From: Candidatus Sericytochromatia bacterium S15B-MN24 CBMW_12
GTDB taxonomy: Bacteria; Cyanobacteriota; Sericytochromatia; S15B-MN24; UBA4093
Assembly: GCA_002083825.1 (NCBI GenBank)
Contig: DAZV01000041.1
Span: 1-64,000 of the forward strand
Reading direction: 5' to 3'
DNA: 64,000 nt
The notes under the pieces: model-generated
The model's database searches: none
Seen by the model: only the letters and a program-made list of their open reading frames with translations
What the model was told of the DNA's origin: nothing
Position numbers and translations under genes: made by a program
Shown: one piece after another, positions 9,359 to 19,140 of the stretch
How the letters are laid out: each line of letters begins with the position of its first letter
Position numbering within the stretch: the stretch's first letter is position 1

Positions 9359-10507
9359 TTACTTGGGGGGCTGCGAAGGGGTCGCGCGAACCGAGCCGTG
9401 AGAGGCCGAGAGCGGCGCGATGGGGATGCCCAGGGCCTTGGAGAATTTTTCGATGACGAAGCGCTCGCGCGCGGTCACGATGGAGACCACGGTACCCGCC
9501 TGACCGCTGCGCCCGGTCCTGCCCGCGCGGTGAAGGTAGTGATCCGCGTCGGTGGGAAGATCCAGGTTGAAGACATGGGTCAAGCCGGGGATATCGAGTC
9601 CGCGGGCGGCCAACTCGGTGGCGAGGAGCATCTGGATCTTGCCGTCTCGGAAGTTCTGAAGCACGGCTCCGCGTTCCAGCTTGTGGGAGCCGCCCTGCAA
9701 GGTGGCCACGCGAAGCCCCTTGAACGACAGCTTGCTCTGGAGTTCGTCCATGCGGCTGGCGTCGTTGACGAAGGCGAGGGCCGCCTTGGGCTGGTAGGCG
9801 TGAAGCAGCCGGCGAAGGGCGTCGAGTTTCTCGCGCTCTTCGACGACGACAAAGCCGTGGGTGATGCCGGCGGGGAGCTTCAGGGGGCCGTCGACGCGCA
9901 GGTGAAGGGGCTCGTTCATCCAGCGGCGGGCGATCTCCTGGACGTCGGGGGGAATGGTCGCCGAGGCGAAGATGGTCTGTCGCTCGCGAGGGATGGCCTT
10001 GAGGATGCGGATGATCTCGTTGCGGAAGGTCGGGTTCAGCATCTGGTCGACCTCGTCGATCACGACGATCTTGGCGTGATGAGCCTTGAGCTTGCCCGTT
10101 GAAATCAGCTCGGCGAGTCGACCCGGCGTGCCGACGACGATGGGGGGACGCTTCTTGAGGCGCTCGATCTGATGGCGGACATTCGCGCCACCGATGAGCT
10201 GCTGGGCGAAGAGGGGGCCGCCCTCGGTCAGGTCGCGAATCACCTGGACGATCTGCATGCTGAGCTCGTGGGTGGGGGCGATGACGATGGCCTGGAGCTC
10301 GGTGCGGTCGGGGTCGAGCTTGGATAGCATCGGCAGAAGGTAGGCGAGCGTTTTCCCGGTCCCGGTCTGGGCCTGGAGGATGGCGTCCTTCCCCTCGAGC
10401 AGGGAGGGGATGGCGGCGGCCTGGATCTCGGTAGGCTCGGTGATCCCCATGGGGGCGAGCTTGGCGAGAAGGGCGGGGGCGATCGCGAGCGTTTCGAAGG
10501 TGGACAC
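9359..10507 (-). CDS. DEAD/DEAH-box RNA helicase
   Basis: AQTGTGKTLAYLLP, VIDEVDQML, SATIP, HRAGRTGRSGQAG; GTG start. Confidence 0.9.
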   Translation of the reverse strand: MSTFETLAIAPALLAKLAPMGITEPTEIQAAAIPSLLEGKDAILQAQTGTGKTLAYLLPMLSKLDPDRTELQAIVIAPTHELSMQIVQVIRDLTEGGPLFAQQLIGGANVRHQIERLKKRPPIVVGTPGRLAELISTGKLKAHHAKIVVIDEVDQMLNPTFRNEIIRILKAIPRERQTIFASATIPPDVQEIARRWMNEPLHLRVDGPLKLPAGITHGFVVVEEREKLDALRRLLHAYQPKAALAFVNDASRMDELQSKLSFKGLRVATLQGGSHKLERGAVLQNFRDGKIQMLLATELAARGLDIPGLTHVFNLDLPTDADHYLHRAGRTGRSGQAGTVVSIVTARERFVIEKFSKALGIPIAPLSASHGSVRATPSQPPK

Positions 10508-10788
10508 GGCAGGCCTTTCAAGAAGTGGTGACTTCTGATCCTACCTCGTCATCCCCCTCGCGTCGACCCTGGATGACCTCTCGATCCCCGACAATCGACT
10601 GAACACGCCCGCTATCCGAAAAAAAATCGTCAAAACGCTCACGATTGGGGAGAAAGTACCGTCTTGGCAGACGGGCCGTCCGCGCATAATGTGCCCAACG
10701 AGCCAGCGCTGAGCCTCTATCAACGGGAAGGATTCCCCGCTCTCGCGGTCCTGAAGAGACATTATTTGCGATAGGAAGGAATGAAACC

Positions 10789-12096
10789 ATGAGTTCGAAG
10801 ACATTTGCCTGGGGAAGTCTGCTGTCGGCCGTGATCCTGGTCGGGATGAGCGCGCCGAGCGACGCGTTGACCCAGGTGTCCAAGACCGACGACGTGGAAA
10901 TCAGCGTCGGTGGCCGCATGAACCTGATGGGACTGGGCGAGATCAGCCATGACACCATCCGGGACAAGTACAAGATCTACCTCTTCCAGAAGAACTCGCG
11001 TCTGGAGTTTGCGGCCAAGCAGGGCGACAACCTCTTCTACTCTCAGCTGGCGCTGGGTGGCGAGGACCTCTACAGCAGCAACAACAACCTGACCCTTCTC
11101 GACATGTATTCCAAGCTCCCCACCCCTTTCGGTAACGTCCTGGCCGGCCAGTTCAAGGTTCCCTTCGGCGGCGAGCAGCTCACCGACGGCGGCAATCTGG
11201 TCTACAACAAGCGTTCGCTCTTGGAGCTCGGGTTCCAGATGGGCCGCGACTACGGTATCGGTCTACAGGGCAGCATGGGGCCGGTCAACGCGGTGACGGG
11301 CGTCTTCGCCGGCGGTGGTCGCGATATTCCCGAGCGCTACATTCCCGTCAAGATGGGCGTGCCCTTGATGGTCGCCCGCGTCGGCGTCGGCGAGCTCGGA
11401 AAGGATCTCTACTCGCTGCCCGAACCCTACGCCGCCCAGGGAGCCGACGGCGGAGAGTTCAAGCAAGGTCTCTACGCGAACGCTCTCTACACCAAGAACA
11501 CCCTGGTCGGGCATGGCAGCACCCTGACCCAGCGCAAGGTCGACAACACCATCTTGCTCAGCGCCAACTGGAACCCCTACTTCTCTGCCAGCAAGAGCGA
11601 CGCCGAGTACTGGGCGGCCGGCGTGGACTACTCCGTGAAGAACGGTCCCTGGGCCGGTGAGGCGGAAGTTCTCCACGGGCAGTTCTCGAACAACAAGGGC
11701 AACCTCCAGATGTCGGGCGCCCGGGCTCAGGCCAGCTACGACATGAACCCGTTCGAGCTCTCGCTGCGCTATTCGGCCCTCTTCCCGGACAAGAAGTTCG
11801 CCGCCTCGAGCACGAACGCCACGACCAAGGTGACCACGACGGTTCCGGTCACCCCCGACGGCAAGGCCATCCAGGAGATAGCCCCCGCCATCACCTGGTT
11901 CATCAACGGGCATAACCTCAAGCTCATGGCGGACCTGCCGATCCAGATCGATGCCCCCGTCGTCACCGAGAAGAACATCGGCGACTACAACCTGATCAAC
12001 CAGCCGGATCAGACGTCTTACCTCGCGAGCGGCGCCGGTACGCTCAGTCGCCAGCTCATCATCCAGGGACGGCTTGGCCTCCAGTACCAGTTCTAG
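10789..12096 (+). CDS. Porin-like outer membrane beta-barrel protein
   Basis: Signal peptide, alternating beta-strand pattern, C-terminal QYQF. Confidence 0.65.
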   Translation: MSSKTFAWGSLLSAVILVGMSAPSDALTQVSKTDDVEISVGGRMNLMGLGEISHDTIRDKYKIYLFQKNSRLEFAAKQGDNLFYSQLALGGEDLYSSNNNLTLLDMYSKLPTPFGNVLAGQFKVPFGGEQLTDGGNLVYNKRSLLELGFQMGRDYGIGLQGSMGPVNAVTGVFAGGGRDIPERYIPVKMGVPLMVARVGVGELGKDLYSLPEPYAAQGADGGEFKQGLYANALYTKNTLVGHGSTLTQRKVDNTILLSANWNPYFSASKSDAEYWAAGVDYSVKNGPWAGEAEVLHGQFSNNKGNLQMSGARAQASYDMNPFELSLRYSALFPDKKFAASSTNATTKVTTTVPVTPDGKAIQEIAPAITWFINGHNLKLMADLPIQIDAPVVTEKNIGDYNLINQPDQTSYLASGAGTLSRQLIIQGRLGLQYQF

Positions 12097-12126
12097 TCAT
12101 CCCGGGGCCGCCAGGGCCTGAAGATT

Positions 12127-12167
12127 GCGCCGGAGGGCCTTCCCGATGCGGGAAGGCCCTCCGGCGC
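12127..12167. terminator. Long perfect hairpin downstream of porin, no U-tract
   Basis: GCGCCGGAGGGCCTTCCCG-ATG-CGGGAAGGCCCTCCGGCGC. Confidence 0.6.
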
Positions 12168-12251
12168 GAGGTCTGACTGCGTGTTGCCGCCGCTCGATCC
12201 CGGAACTATGATTTTCCCGCGCGGAGCTTGGGATTCCAGAGGAGAGTGACG

Positions 12252-12839
12252 ATGAGCTGGGCGGATCAACCGGGTCTCGACGACCGTCCCAAGGGGTGGT
12301 GGGTAAAGGCGGGGCTGGCGGGCCTGATAGGCGGGGTCGCGATGATGCTCTTCTTGATGGCGGCCTACGCGGCCGGAGGTCTGGGCTTCTGGTTTCCGCC
12401 GAATGGGATGGCCACCGTGATACCGGCTTTTCAGCCGGCACCGGGGCAGCTTCCCGCGCCGGACTTCATGATGGGGCCGAGCTTGACCGGCTTGCTGATT
12501 CACGCGGTCACCAGCGTCATCTTGGGCCTGGTCTTCGGCGCCATCGTCGAGGGCTTCATGGCGGACCAAGCCCGCTCCTGGCCGAGGCAGGCCGCAGCGG
12601 GCTTCGTCTACGCCATCTTCGTCTGGATGTTCCTGGGGTACGGGGGCATCTACCTGGCGGGCCTGCAGGCGGTATTCGGCACCGCCACCTTCTTTATCGG
12701 GCATCTCGTCTTCGGCGTCGTCCTCGGCGTGAGCCTCGCTTTGTTGACGAGCAAGAGCGATCTTTTGACCGTTACCTTCGCGCCCGAGGAAAAACCCGCC
12801 GTTGCGCATGACAATCGGCGTTCCGGCTCCGAGCGCTGA
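12252..12839 (+). CDS. Hypothetical multi-pass membrane protein
   Basis: Several hydrophobic segments; GAGGAGAG Shine-Dalgarno. Confidence 0.65.
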   Translation: MSWADQPGLDDRPKGWWVKAGLAGLIGGVAMMLFLMAAYAAGGLGFWFPPNGMATVIPAFQPAPGQLPAPDFMMGPSLTGLLIHAVTSVILGLVFGAIVEGFMADQARSWPRQAAAGFVYAIFVWMFLGYGGIYLAGLQAVFGTATFFIGHLVFGVVLGVSLALLTSKSDLLTVTFAPEEKPAVAHDNRRSGSER

Positions 12840-12854
12840 GGCCGCTTCTCGGGT

Positions 12855-13181
12855 CTACTCGGGCTCAGCGGGATCGACCCAGCCGATGAGGCGCAGATCG
12901 ACGCGATCCTCGGAGTCGAAGACGACTCCTTCGCGCTCCAGCAGGCGGCGTTGCAGGCCAGTTTCTCCTGGATGCCGATCTTTGAGGCTGATCCTCCCCT
13001 GGGCGTTGATCACCCGGTGCCAGGGGACGCTCGTTCCTTCGGGAAGGGCGCTCAGGGCGTAGCCGACGGCCCTGGCGGCCATGGGACGGGCGAGCATGGC
13101 GGCGATCGCCCCGTAGGTGGTCACCCGTCCCGCAGGAATCCGACACGTCACCTGGTAGACGTCCTCGTAAAACTGGCTCAT
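12855..13181 (-). CDS. Alkyltransferase-like protein (ATL), MGMT fold lacking the acceptor Cys
   Basis: VPWHRVINAQGRIS, with Trp where MGMT has PCHRV. Confidence 0.85.
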   Translation of the reverse strand: MSQFYEDVYQVTCRIPAGRVTTYGAIAAMLARPMAARAVGYALSALPEGTSVPWHRVINAQGRISLKDRHPGETGLQRRLLEREGVVFDSEDRVDLRLIGWVDPAEPE

Positions 13182-13221
13182 GGGGTAAGCCGGGTCATGG
13201 TCGCGCGAAGCGGGGTCATGC

Positions 13222-13689
13222 TCATGACGCGCCGAGCATGGCGGCGGCGTGCCCCTTGACCTTCACGTTCCGGGCCGCCATGGCGATCGTTCCGTCCGGC
13301 CGGATCACGAAGCTGGATCGGATGACCCCGAAGTAGGTCTTGCCGTAGTTCTTCTTCTCGCCCCAGGAACCGTAGGCGCTCAGCAGGACCTTGTCCGGGT
13401 CGCTGAGGAGCGGGAAGTTGAGGCCGAACTTGGCCTGGAACTTGCGATGGCTTTCCAGGCTGTCGGGACTCACACCGAGCACGAGGGCGCGATCCGCGGC
13501 GGCGGGACTCAGGTCCCGGAAGTTGCATGCTTCGGTGGTGCAGCCTGGGGTGTCGTCCTTGGGATAGGTGTAGATGACCAGGCTCTTGCCAGTTTCCAGC
13601 AGTTCCGCGAGGCGGTAGGTTCGGGTATTGCCCTGGGGATCTATTCCTTCGAGGGTGAAGTCGGGGGCGCGGCTTCCGGCGTCGATCAT
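13222..13689 (-). CDS. bcp: Peroxiredoxin, BCP/thiol peroxidase type
   Basis: APDFTLEGIDPQGNTRTY...YPKDDTPGCTTEACNFRD. Confidence 0.85.
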   Translation of the reverse strand: MIDAGSRAPDFTLEGIDPQGNTRTYRLAELLETGKSLVIYTYPKDDTPGCTTEACNFRDLSPAAADRALVLGVSPDSLESHRKFQAKFGLNFPLLSDPDKVLLSAYGSWGEKKNYGKTYFGVIRSSFVIRPDGTIAMAARNVKVKGHAAAMLGAS

Positions 13690-13911
13690 GCGAGGTATCT
13701 CCCTGAAAGCGACAGGGGGAAAGGGGCTGCGATGCGAGGCAGGCTCCCGTCTCCCTGGGGTTCACCGTGTTTTGGAATCAGTCTAAGGTGCGTCCGCATG
13801 ATTGTCGAGGGCGGCCGTGCCCGCGTGCGAGGCGCAGGAAGTTCGGGCATTTCGCACTAGCCCCGGGAAAATCCTCCTGAGACGATCGGGGGGTGATGAA
13901 GGAGGCCTATC

Positions 13912-14124
13912 ATGGGCATGCAGAGTAATCCGGATTCCCGGGGCCTGGCGACCGAGGATGAGCGCGCACTCCCGGGCCGCGACCAGGGCGCTGCGGCCGA
14001 AGGGGGCGAACTGGAGGGTTCCGAGGAGTACTTCAGTCGGCATGTCCCCGCGGGTGCCGAGCGGGCGCCGAGCGAGGCGGGGGAGGCGTTGCCGCTTCCT
14101 CAGGACATGGGCGAGGACGGATAG
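13912..14124 (+). CDS. Hypothetical small acidic protein
   Basis: GAAGGAGG before ATG; 70 aa. Confidence 0.45.
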   Translation: MGMQSNPDSRGLATEDERALPGRDQGAAAEGGELEGSEEYFSRHVPAGAERAPSEAGEALPLPQDMGEDG

Positions 14125-14146
14125 GGGGGGCATGCTCGAAAAGGGG

Positions 14147-14177
14147 TTGACGGATTCCAGGTTTAGAACTATTCTAG
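14147..14177 (+). promoter_or_regulatory. Promoter with overlapping Per-box-like inverted repeat
   Basis: TTGACG-N17-TATTCT; TTAGAAC-T-ATTCTAG at 14163-14177. Confidence 0.6.
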
Positions 14178-14181
14178 TTTT

Positions 14182-14628
14182 ATGGTGATTAAAGATTCAT
14201 GTCTCAGCCCCGATCAGATCGAAGCGGTTCTCAAGCGATACGGGATCAACCCGACCGCCCAGCGGATCGCCATTTGTCGCTTCGTGCTCTGCGATGCCGT
14301 GCATCCGAGTGCGGAGGAGGTGAAGGATTGGATCGATCGCAACTTCCCCAAGATGAGCCTGGCGACGGTCTACAACACGCTTCGCATCTTGGTGGAGGCG
14401 GGCCTGCTCCGGGAGCTTCGGCTCCCTCACAGCGAGTCCGTGCTGTACGACAACAACGTCGCCATGCATTATCACTTCCTCGACGAGGCAACCGGTGAAC
14501 TTTTCGACGTCGATCCTGCCGACCTCCGCCTGGAGTTCGCCCAGCAGGTGAACTTCCAGGTTGACTCGGTGGATGTTCTGCTTCGCGGAACGTGGGGCCG
14601 ATCGTCCGGCGGTTTGACGAATACTTAA
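14182..14628 (+). CDS. Fur-family regulator, PerR-like
   Basis: [18 protein letters not shown]...HPSAEEV...[20 protein letters not shown]; adjacent to trxB and a peroxiredoxin gene. Confidence 0.8.
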   Translation: MVIKDSCLSPDQIEAVLKRYGINPTAQRIAICRFVLCDAVHPSAEEVKDWIDRNFPKMSLATVYNTLRILVEAGLLRELRLPHSESVLYDNNVAMHYHFLDEATGELFDVDPADLRLEFAQQVNFQVDSVDVLLRGTWGRSSGGLTNT

Positions 14629-14675
14629 AAAGTCTTTACAATTTGGATTCCAGCATCGACTCACGAGAGGTACCC

Positions 14676-15623
14676 ATGCGCAACAACGTTCTCATCATCG
14701 GAGCAGGTCCCGCCGGCTACACGGCCGCCATCTACGCGGCTCGGGCCAATCTCGACCCCATCCTCTTCGAAGGCAGCGCCCCGGGCGGCCAGCTCATGAT
14801 CACCACCGACGTCGAGAACTATCCCGGCTTCCCCGTGGGCGTTCAGGGCCCCGAGATGATGATGCTCTTCCGCCAGCAGGCCGAGCGCTTCGGGACCCGC
14901 ATCGTCACCGACACCATCGACCGGGTCGACTTCTCCGAGCGCCCCTTCAAGGTCTGGGACAGCAGAAACCAGCTCCACGAGGCGCAGAGCATCATCATCG
15001 CCACCGGAGCGAGCGCCATCTGGCTCGGCATCGAGGCCGAAATGCGCCTGCAGGGCCGCGGGGTCTCCGCCTGCGCCACCTGTGACGGCTTCTTCTTCCG
15101 CGGCAAGGACGTCATCGTCGTCGGCGGCGGGGACACCGCCATGGAGGAAGCCAACTTCCTCGCCAACCTCTGCCACTCGGTCACCGTCGTGCACCGCCGC
15201 GATCAGCTTCGCGCCAGCAAGATCATGCAGCAGCGCGCCTTCGATAACCCCAAGATCTCCTTCGTCTGGAACGCCGCCGTCGAGGACATCCTCGACGAGG
15301 GCACCGGGGCCGTCACGTCCGTCCGCCTTCGCGACACCCAGACCGGCGAGATCTCCGAGCGTCCCACCGACGGCGTCTTCATCGCCATCGGCCACAAGCC
15401 GACCACCAGCCTCTTCAAGGGCCAGCTCGAACTCGATGCCGCCGGATACATCGTCACCCGCGACGGCACCCGGACCAGCGTCGAGGGCGTCTTCGCCTCC
15501 GGCGACGTGCAGGACTCCGTCTACCGTCAGGCGATCACCGCCGCCGGCACCGGCTGCATGGCCGCCATCGACGCCGAGCGCTGGCTGGCCGCCCAGCATG
15601 CTGGGGACACCGCCTCGGTCTAG
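14676..15623 (+). CDS. trxB: Thioredoxin reductase
   Basis: [47 protein letters not shown]. Confidence 0.9.
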   Translation: MRNNVLIIGAGPAGYTAAIYAARANLDPILFEGSAPGGQLMITTDVENYPGFPVGVQGPEMMMLFRQQAERFGTRIVTDTIDRVDFSERPFKVWDSRNQLHEAQSIIIATGASAIWLGIEAEMRLQGRGVSACATCDGFFFRGKDVIVVGGGDTAMEEANFLANLCHSVTVVHRRDQLRASKIMQQRAFDNPKISFVWNAAVEDILDEGTGAVTSVRLRDTQTGEISERPTDGVFIAIGHKPTTSLFKGQLELDAAGYIVTRDGTRTSVEGVFASGDVQDSVYRQAITAAGTGCMAAIDAERWLAAQHAGDTASV

Positions 15624-15664
15624 CTTCCAATCGTCCCGCTTCCACTATCCGCAAGGAGAAAAAC

Positions 15665-16261
15665 ATGTTGCAGCCTCAGATGAAAGCCCCCCTCTTCACC
15701 GCCCCCGCGGTGGTCAACCGTCAGTTCAAGGACGTCTCCTTGGCCGACTTCAAGGGCAAGAACGTCGTCGTTTTCTTCTACCCCCTCGACTTCACCTTCG
15801 TTTGCCCCACCGAGATCCTGGCCTTCTCGGACCGGATCGAGGAGTTCCGCAAGCGGGGCACCGAGGTCATCGGCATCTCGACCGACTCCGTTCACTCGCA
15901 CCTGGCCTGGATCAACACCAAGCGGGCCGATGGCGGTCTCGAGGTGCTGAACTACCCTCTGGTCGCTGACTTCACCAAGCAGATCGCCCGCGACTACGGG
16001 GTGTTGCTGGAGAACGAGGGCGTCGCCTTCCGCGGCCTCTTCCTGATCGACAAGAACGGCGTCATCCAGCACATGGTCGTCAACAACATGCCCCTGGGGC
16101 GTTCGGTCGACGAGACCCTGCGCATGATCGACGCGCTCACGCACTTCGAGCAGCACGGCGAGGTCTGTCCCATCGACTGGAAGCCCGGCAAGGCCACGAT
16201 CATTCCGGACACCGAGAAGTCCAAGGAGTTCTTCAGGAAGACCGCTCCCGCGACCGTCTAG
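15665..16261 (+). CDS. 2-Cys peroxiredoxin (AhpC/Prx family)
   Basis: [33 protein letters not shown]. Confidence 0.9.
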   Translation: MLQPQMKAPLFTAPAVVNRQFKDVSLADFKGKNVVVFFYPLDFTFVCPTEILAFSDRIEEFRKRGTEVIGISTDSVHSHLAWINTKRADGGLEVLNYPLVADFTKQIARDYGVLLENEGVAFRGLFLIDKNGVIQHMVVNNMPLGRSVDETLRMIDALTHFEQHGEVCPIDWKPGKATIIPDTEKSKEFFRKTAPATV

Positions 16262-16275
16262 CCTGTTCTTCGAGG

Positions 16276-16305
16276 GGCCCCCGGGAAACCGGGGGCCTTG
16301 ATTTT
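16276..16305 (+). terminator. Intrinsic terminator
   Basis: GGCCCCCGG-GAAA-CCGGGGGCC then TTGATTTT. Confidence 0.8.
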
Positions 16306-16472
16306 GGCCTTCGTGCTTTTCCTGTTCGGGGTAGAGCCGAGCGCCTATTCGACGCCGGATTTTTGGCGACCTGGCCGTGGCTCATGGCCGCGTTCCTTTC
16401 TAGCATGGGCATGTCCGCAGCCACCGGTCGGCTCGAGCGGGACCAGAGGGTGGGCCTCGAGAAGGAGAGCGC

Positions 16473-16745
16473 ATGGAGCCGGTATACTTGGTGACCAAGG
16501 TGCGCCAGAAGCTCGCCACGGACTCGCGGGTGGGGCTGACGGACGTGATGGTCCATATTCCCGAGGCGGGCCACGTGGTGGTTTCGGGTTTCGTCTCGAC
16601 GCGCGAGCAGCAGGAGGCCATCTCTCAGGCGCTGCGGGAGATGCCTGAGGTGGTGAAGATCAGCAACCGGACGCATGTCCGGGAGACGCGTCCGACGCAT
16701 CATTCGGAGATCATCGGGAAGGGGAAGCCGGGAGGTTCTCCATGA
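16473..16745 (+). CDS. BON-domain-like protein
   Basis: VRQKLATDSRVGLTDVMVHIPEAGHVVVSGFVSTREQQEAI. Confidence 0.6.
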   Translation: MEPVYLVTKVRQKLATDSRVGLTDVMVHIPEAGHVVVSGFVSTREQQEAISQALREMPEVVKISNRTHVRETRPTHHSEIIGKGKPGGSP

Positions 16746-17476
16746 TCCGGATAGCGGCCGTGGGCGATCTCCATTTGACGGTTCATGGGGCTGGAAGGCT
16801 TCGCCCGCAGTTCGAGGGTATCGAGGCGGAGGCGGACGTCTTGCTTTTGGCCGGCGACCTGACGAACTGGGGCAAGCCCGAGGAGGCGGAGCTTCTGGTG
16901 TCGGAGCTATCCGACATCTCCATCCCGCGGGTGGCCATTTTGGGGAACCATGACTACCATAGCGAGGGTCCGGACCGGGTGCGCGCGATCCTCGAGGCGG
17001 GGGGGGTCACGGTGCTGGAAAACGAATCGATCGTGTTCGAGATAGGTTCCGAGACCCTGGGCATCGTGGGCGGGAAGGGGTTTGGCGGCGGGTTCGGCAA
17101 CACCTGCCTCAGCCCGTTTGGCGAGCGCGAGATCCGGGACTTCCTCAAGAGCACCTACGCCTGTGCCGAGGCGCTCGACCGGGGTCTTTCAAAGTTGAAG
17201 ACCGACTATCGCGTGGTGCTGCTGCACTACTCTCCCGCCGTGGAAACCTTGAAAGGGGAGGCCGTGGCCATCTATCCCTTCCTCGGAAGCTCCATCATGG
17301 GCGAGCCCATCGACGCGCATGGGGCCGACTTGGTCTTGCATGGCCATGCCCACAAGGGCACCGAACACGGATGCACCGCGGGGGGAATCCCGGTCCGCAA
17401 CGTCTCGCTGCCGGTGATCGGCGAGTCTTACGCCCTCTATCAGCTCGAACAAAAGGCGGAGATGCTCGCGCATTGA
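16742..17476 (+). CDS. Metallophosphoesterase
   Basis: AVGDLHLT...LLAGDLTNWG...ILGNHDYH...LHGHAHKGT; overlaps upstream gene by ATGA. Confidence 0.85.
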   Translation: MIRIAAVGDLHLTVHGAGRLRPQFEGIEAEADVLLLAGDLTNWGKPEEAELLVSELSDISIPRVAILGNHDYHSEGPDRVRAILEAGGVTVLENESIVFEIGSETLGIVGGKGFGGGFGNTCLSPFGEREIRDFLKSTYACAEALDRGLSKLKTDYRVVLLHYSPAVETLKGEAVAIYPFLGSSIMGEPIDAHGADLVLHGHAHKGTEHGCTAGGIPVRNVSLPVIGESYALYQLEQKAEMLAH

Positions 17477-17529
17477 TCCCCGCCCTCCGGGATGGTAGCC
17501 TAGTAGGGCCCCCCGATGAGAGGAAAGCC

Positions 17530-17775
17530 ATGGCCACCTGCCCCGAATGCACCAGTTCCCATCCCCCCGATGCCGTCGTCTGTAGCGAGTGCGGCGTCTC
17601 CCTCCCGAAGGTCCCCAAGCCCATTTCCACCGGAGCGAAACCCAAGCCGGCCGATCAAATAGCCGAGTTCATGCTGCGGGGAGCCTCCCTGATTCTCGTC
17701 CTCGTCCTCGTGGCCCTGGTTGCCTTCGTCGGCTGGTCGATCATTAGCCAAGGAATCGAGTCGGGGGCTCCTTGA
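17530..17775 (+). CDS. Small zinc-ribbon membrane protein
   Basis: CPECTSSHPPDAVVCSECG followed by one hydrophobic segment. Confidence 0.7.
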   Translation: MATCPECTSSHPPDAVVCSECGVSLPKVPKPISTGAKPKPADQIAEFMLRGASLILVLVLVALVAFVGWSIISQGIESGAP

Positions 17776-18395
17776 CCCTTCGCAACCTGCTTCCCGGAGC
17801 CCTCTGGCTCGGCTTCGCGCTGGGCTCCGGGACCGCCTACCTTCGCCACGGCTCCCTCCTGAGCCTCGCCATGGCGGTGGTGAACCTCCTCATCGCCGCC
17901 TTGTTCATCCTCCGCCGTCCCGAGGCCCCCGAGGCCTCGCCAGACCTGCGTCCCCAGGAAGACCGAAAGGCCTCGCCCTACTCCCGTCCCACCGAAATTG
18001 CCCTCGCCTGGACCGGCACCTTCCTGCCCTTCCTCTTGCGCCCCGAGGCCACCTTCACCCCCATCGCCCTTTTTCTACAAGTCCTCGGCATGGCAGGCAT
18101 CCTGCTCTCGCTGGGCGCCCTGGGCCGTTCCTTCGGGGTCAGCCCCGCCCGCCGCGGCGTCGTCACCCGAGGCCTCTACGCCTGGGTCCGCCATCCCCTC
18201 TACGCCACCGAACTCCTCTACTTCCTGGGGTTGGTCATCGCGACTCCCCGGCCTTCGAACCTCGTCATCTGGGCCGCGTTGGCCCTGATTCAGCTGCGCC
18301 GTGCCATGAACGAGGAGCGCTGCCTGGCAGAGGATGCCGGTTACCGCGACTATCGCGAAGCCGTTCGCTATCGCTTCGTGCCGGGTCTCGTCTGA
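17772..18395 (+). CDS. Isoprenylcysteine carboxyl methyltransferase (ICMT)-family membrane protein
   Basis: RGLYAWVRHPLYATELLYFLG...EERCLAEDAGYRDYREAVRYRFVP; TTG start overlapping upstream stop. Confidence 0.75.
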   Translation: MTLRNLLPGALWLGFALGSGTAYLRHGSLLSLAMAVVNLLIAALFILRRPEAPEASPDLRPQEDRKASPYSRPTEIALAWTGTFLPFLLRPEATFTPIALFLQVLGMAGILLSLGALGRSFGVSPARRGVVTRGLYAWVRHPLYATELLYFLGLVIATPRPSNLVIWAALALIQLRRAMNEERCLAEDAGYRDYREAVRYRFVPGLV

Positions 18396-18492
18396 AACGT
18401 AGCCCCCGCGCCTGCAGGTTGCAGATCGCGGGGGCCCGGAATGACCCGAGAGACTTCCTGCCCCGACTGTCATCAGGCAGGAGGCCGCTCGG

Positions 18493-18942
18493 CTACTGTT
18501 TCGCGGCGGGATGCGACAGGGTCTTGCTCGATTCTGAAACGCTCGATAGCACCTCCTCGGCGAGACTGCTGATGCCCTTGGCCTCGGCGAGATCCCCCAA
18601 GCTCAGCACCCCGACCAGCCGCTTCTTCTGATCCATGACGAGCATGCGCCGGATCTTGCGCTCCTCCATCACGGCGATCGCGTCCTTCACGTCCTGATCC
18701 TGCTGGATCCAACAGATATCCATCGACATGCTGTCGCGAACCTTGGCCTGGCTCGCATCCGCGCCCTGGGATACGGAACGAACCACCATGTCCCGGTCGG
18801 TGATGACCCCGGTGATGCGATCGCCGTCGCAGACCGGGATGAAGCCCGTGTCGTTGTCCCGCATCATGCAGGCGGCATCCTTGAGGGTCGTCTCCGGACC
18901 GCAGATCTGCGGGTTGGCCGTCATGACGTCGCTGATCCTCAT
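18493..18942 (-). CDS. CBS-domain pair protein
   Basis: MRISDVMTANPQICGPETTLKDAACMM...GVITDRDMVVR...VGVLSLGDLAE. Confidence 0.85.
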   Translation of the reverse strand: MRISDVMTANPQICGPETTLKDAACMMRDNDTGFIPVCDGDRITGVITDRDMVVRSVSQGADASQAKVRDSMSMDICWIQQDQDVKDAIAVMEERKIRRMLVMDQKKRLVGVLSLGDLAEAKGISSLAEEVLSSVSESSKTLSHPAAKQ

Positions 18943-19140
18943 GCGCTCCCCCTTTCAATCAGGGACCCCCATGCAGGGACTCCCGTGCAGGGACTCCCTG
19001 GCCCCTCCTCCCCATGAACGCATGCGAGGAGCAGATGAGCAGCAAGCAGCAGCCACGAGGTTGAGGGGAAAGAATTGGCCAAGCCGCCCAAAGTGGCCCC
19101 TGCGGCCAGGGTGGCGGCGCGGCTAATTGCAGATCAGGAT

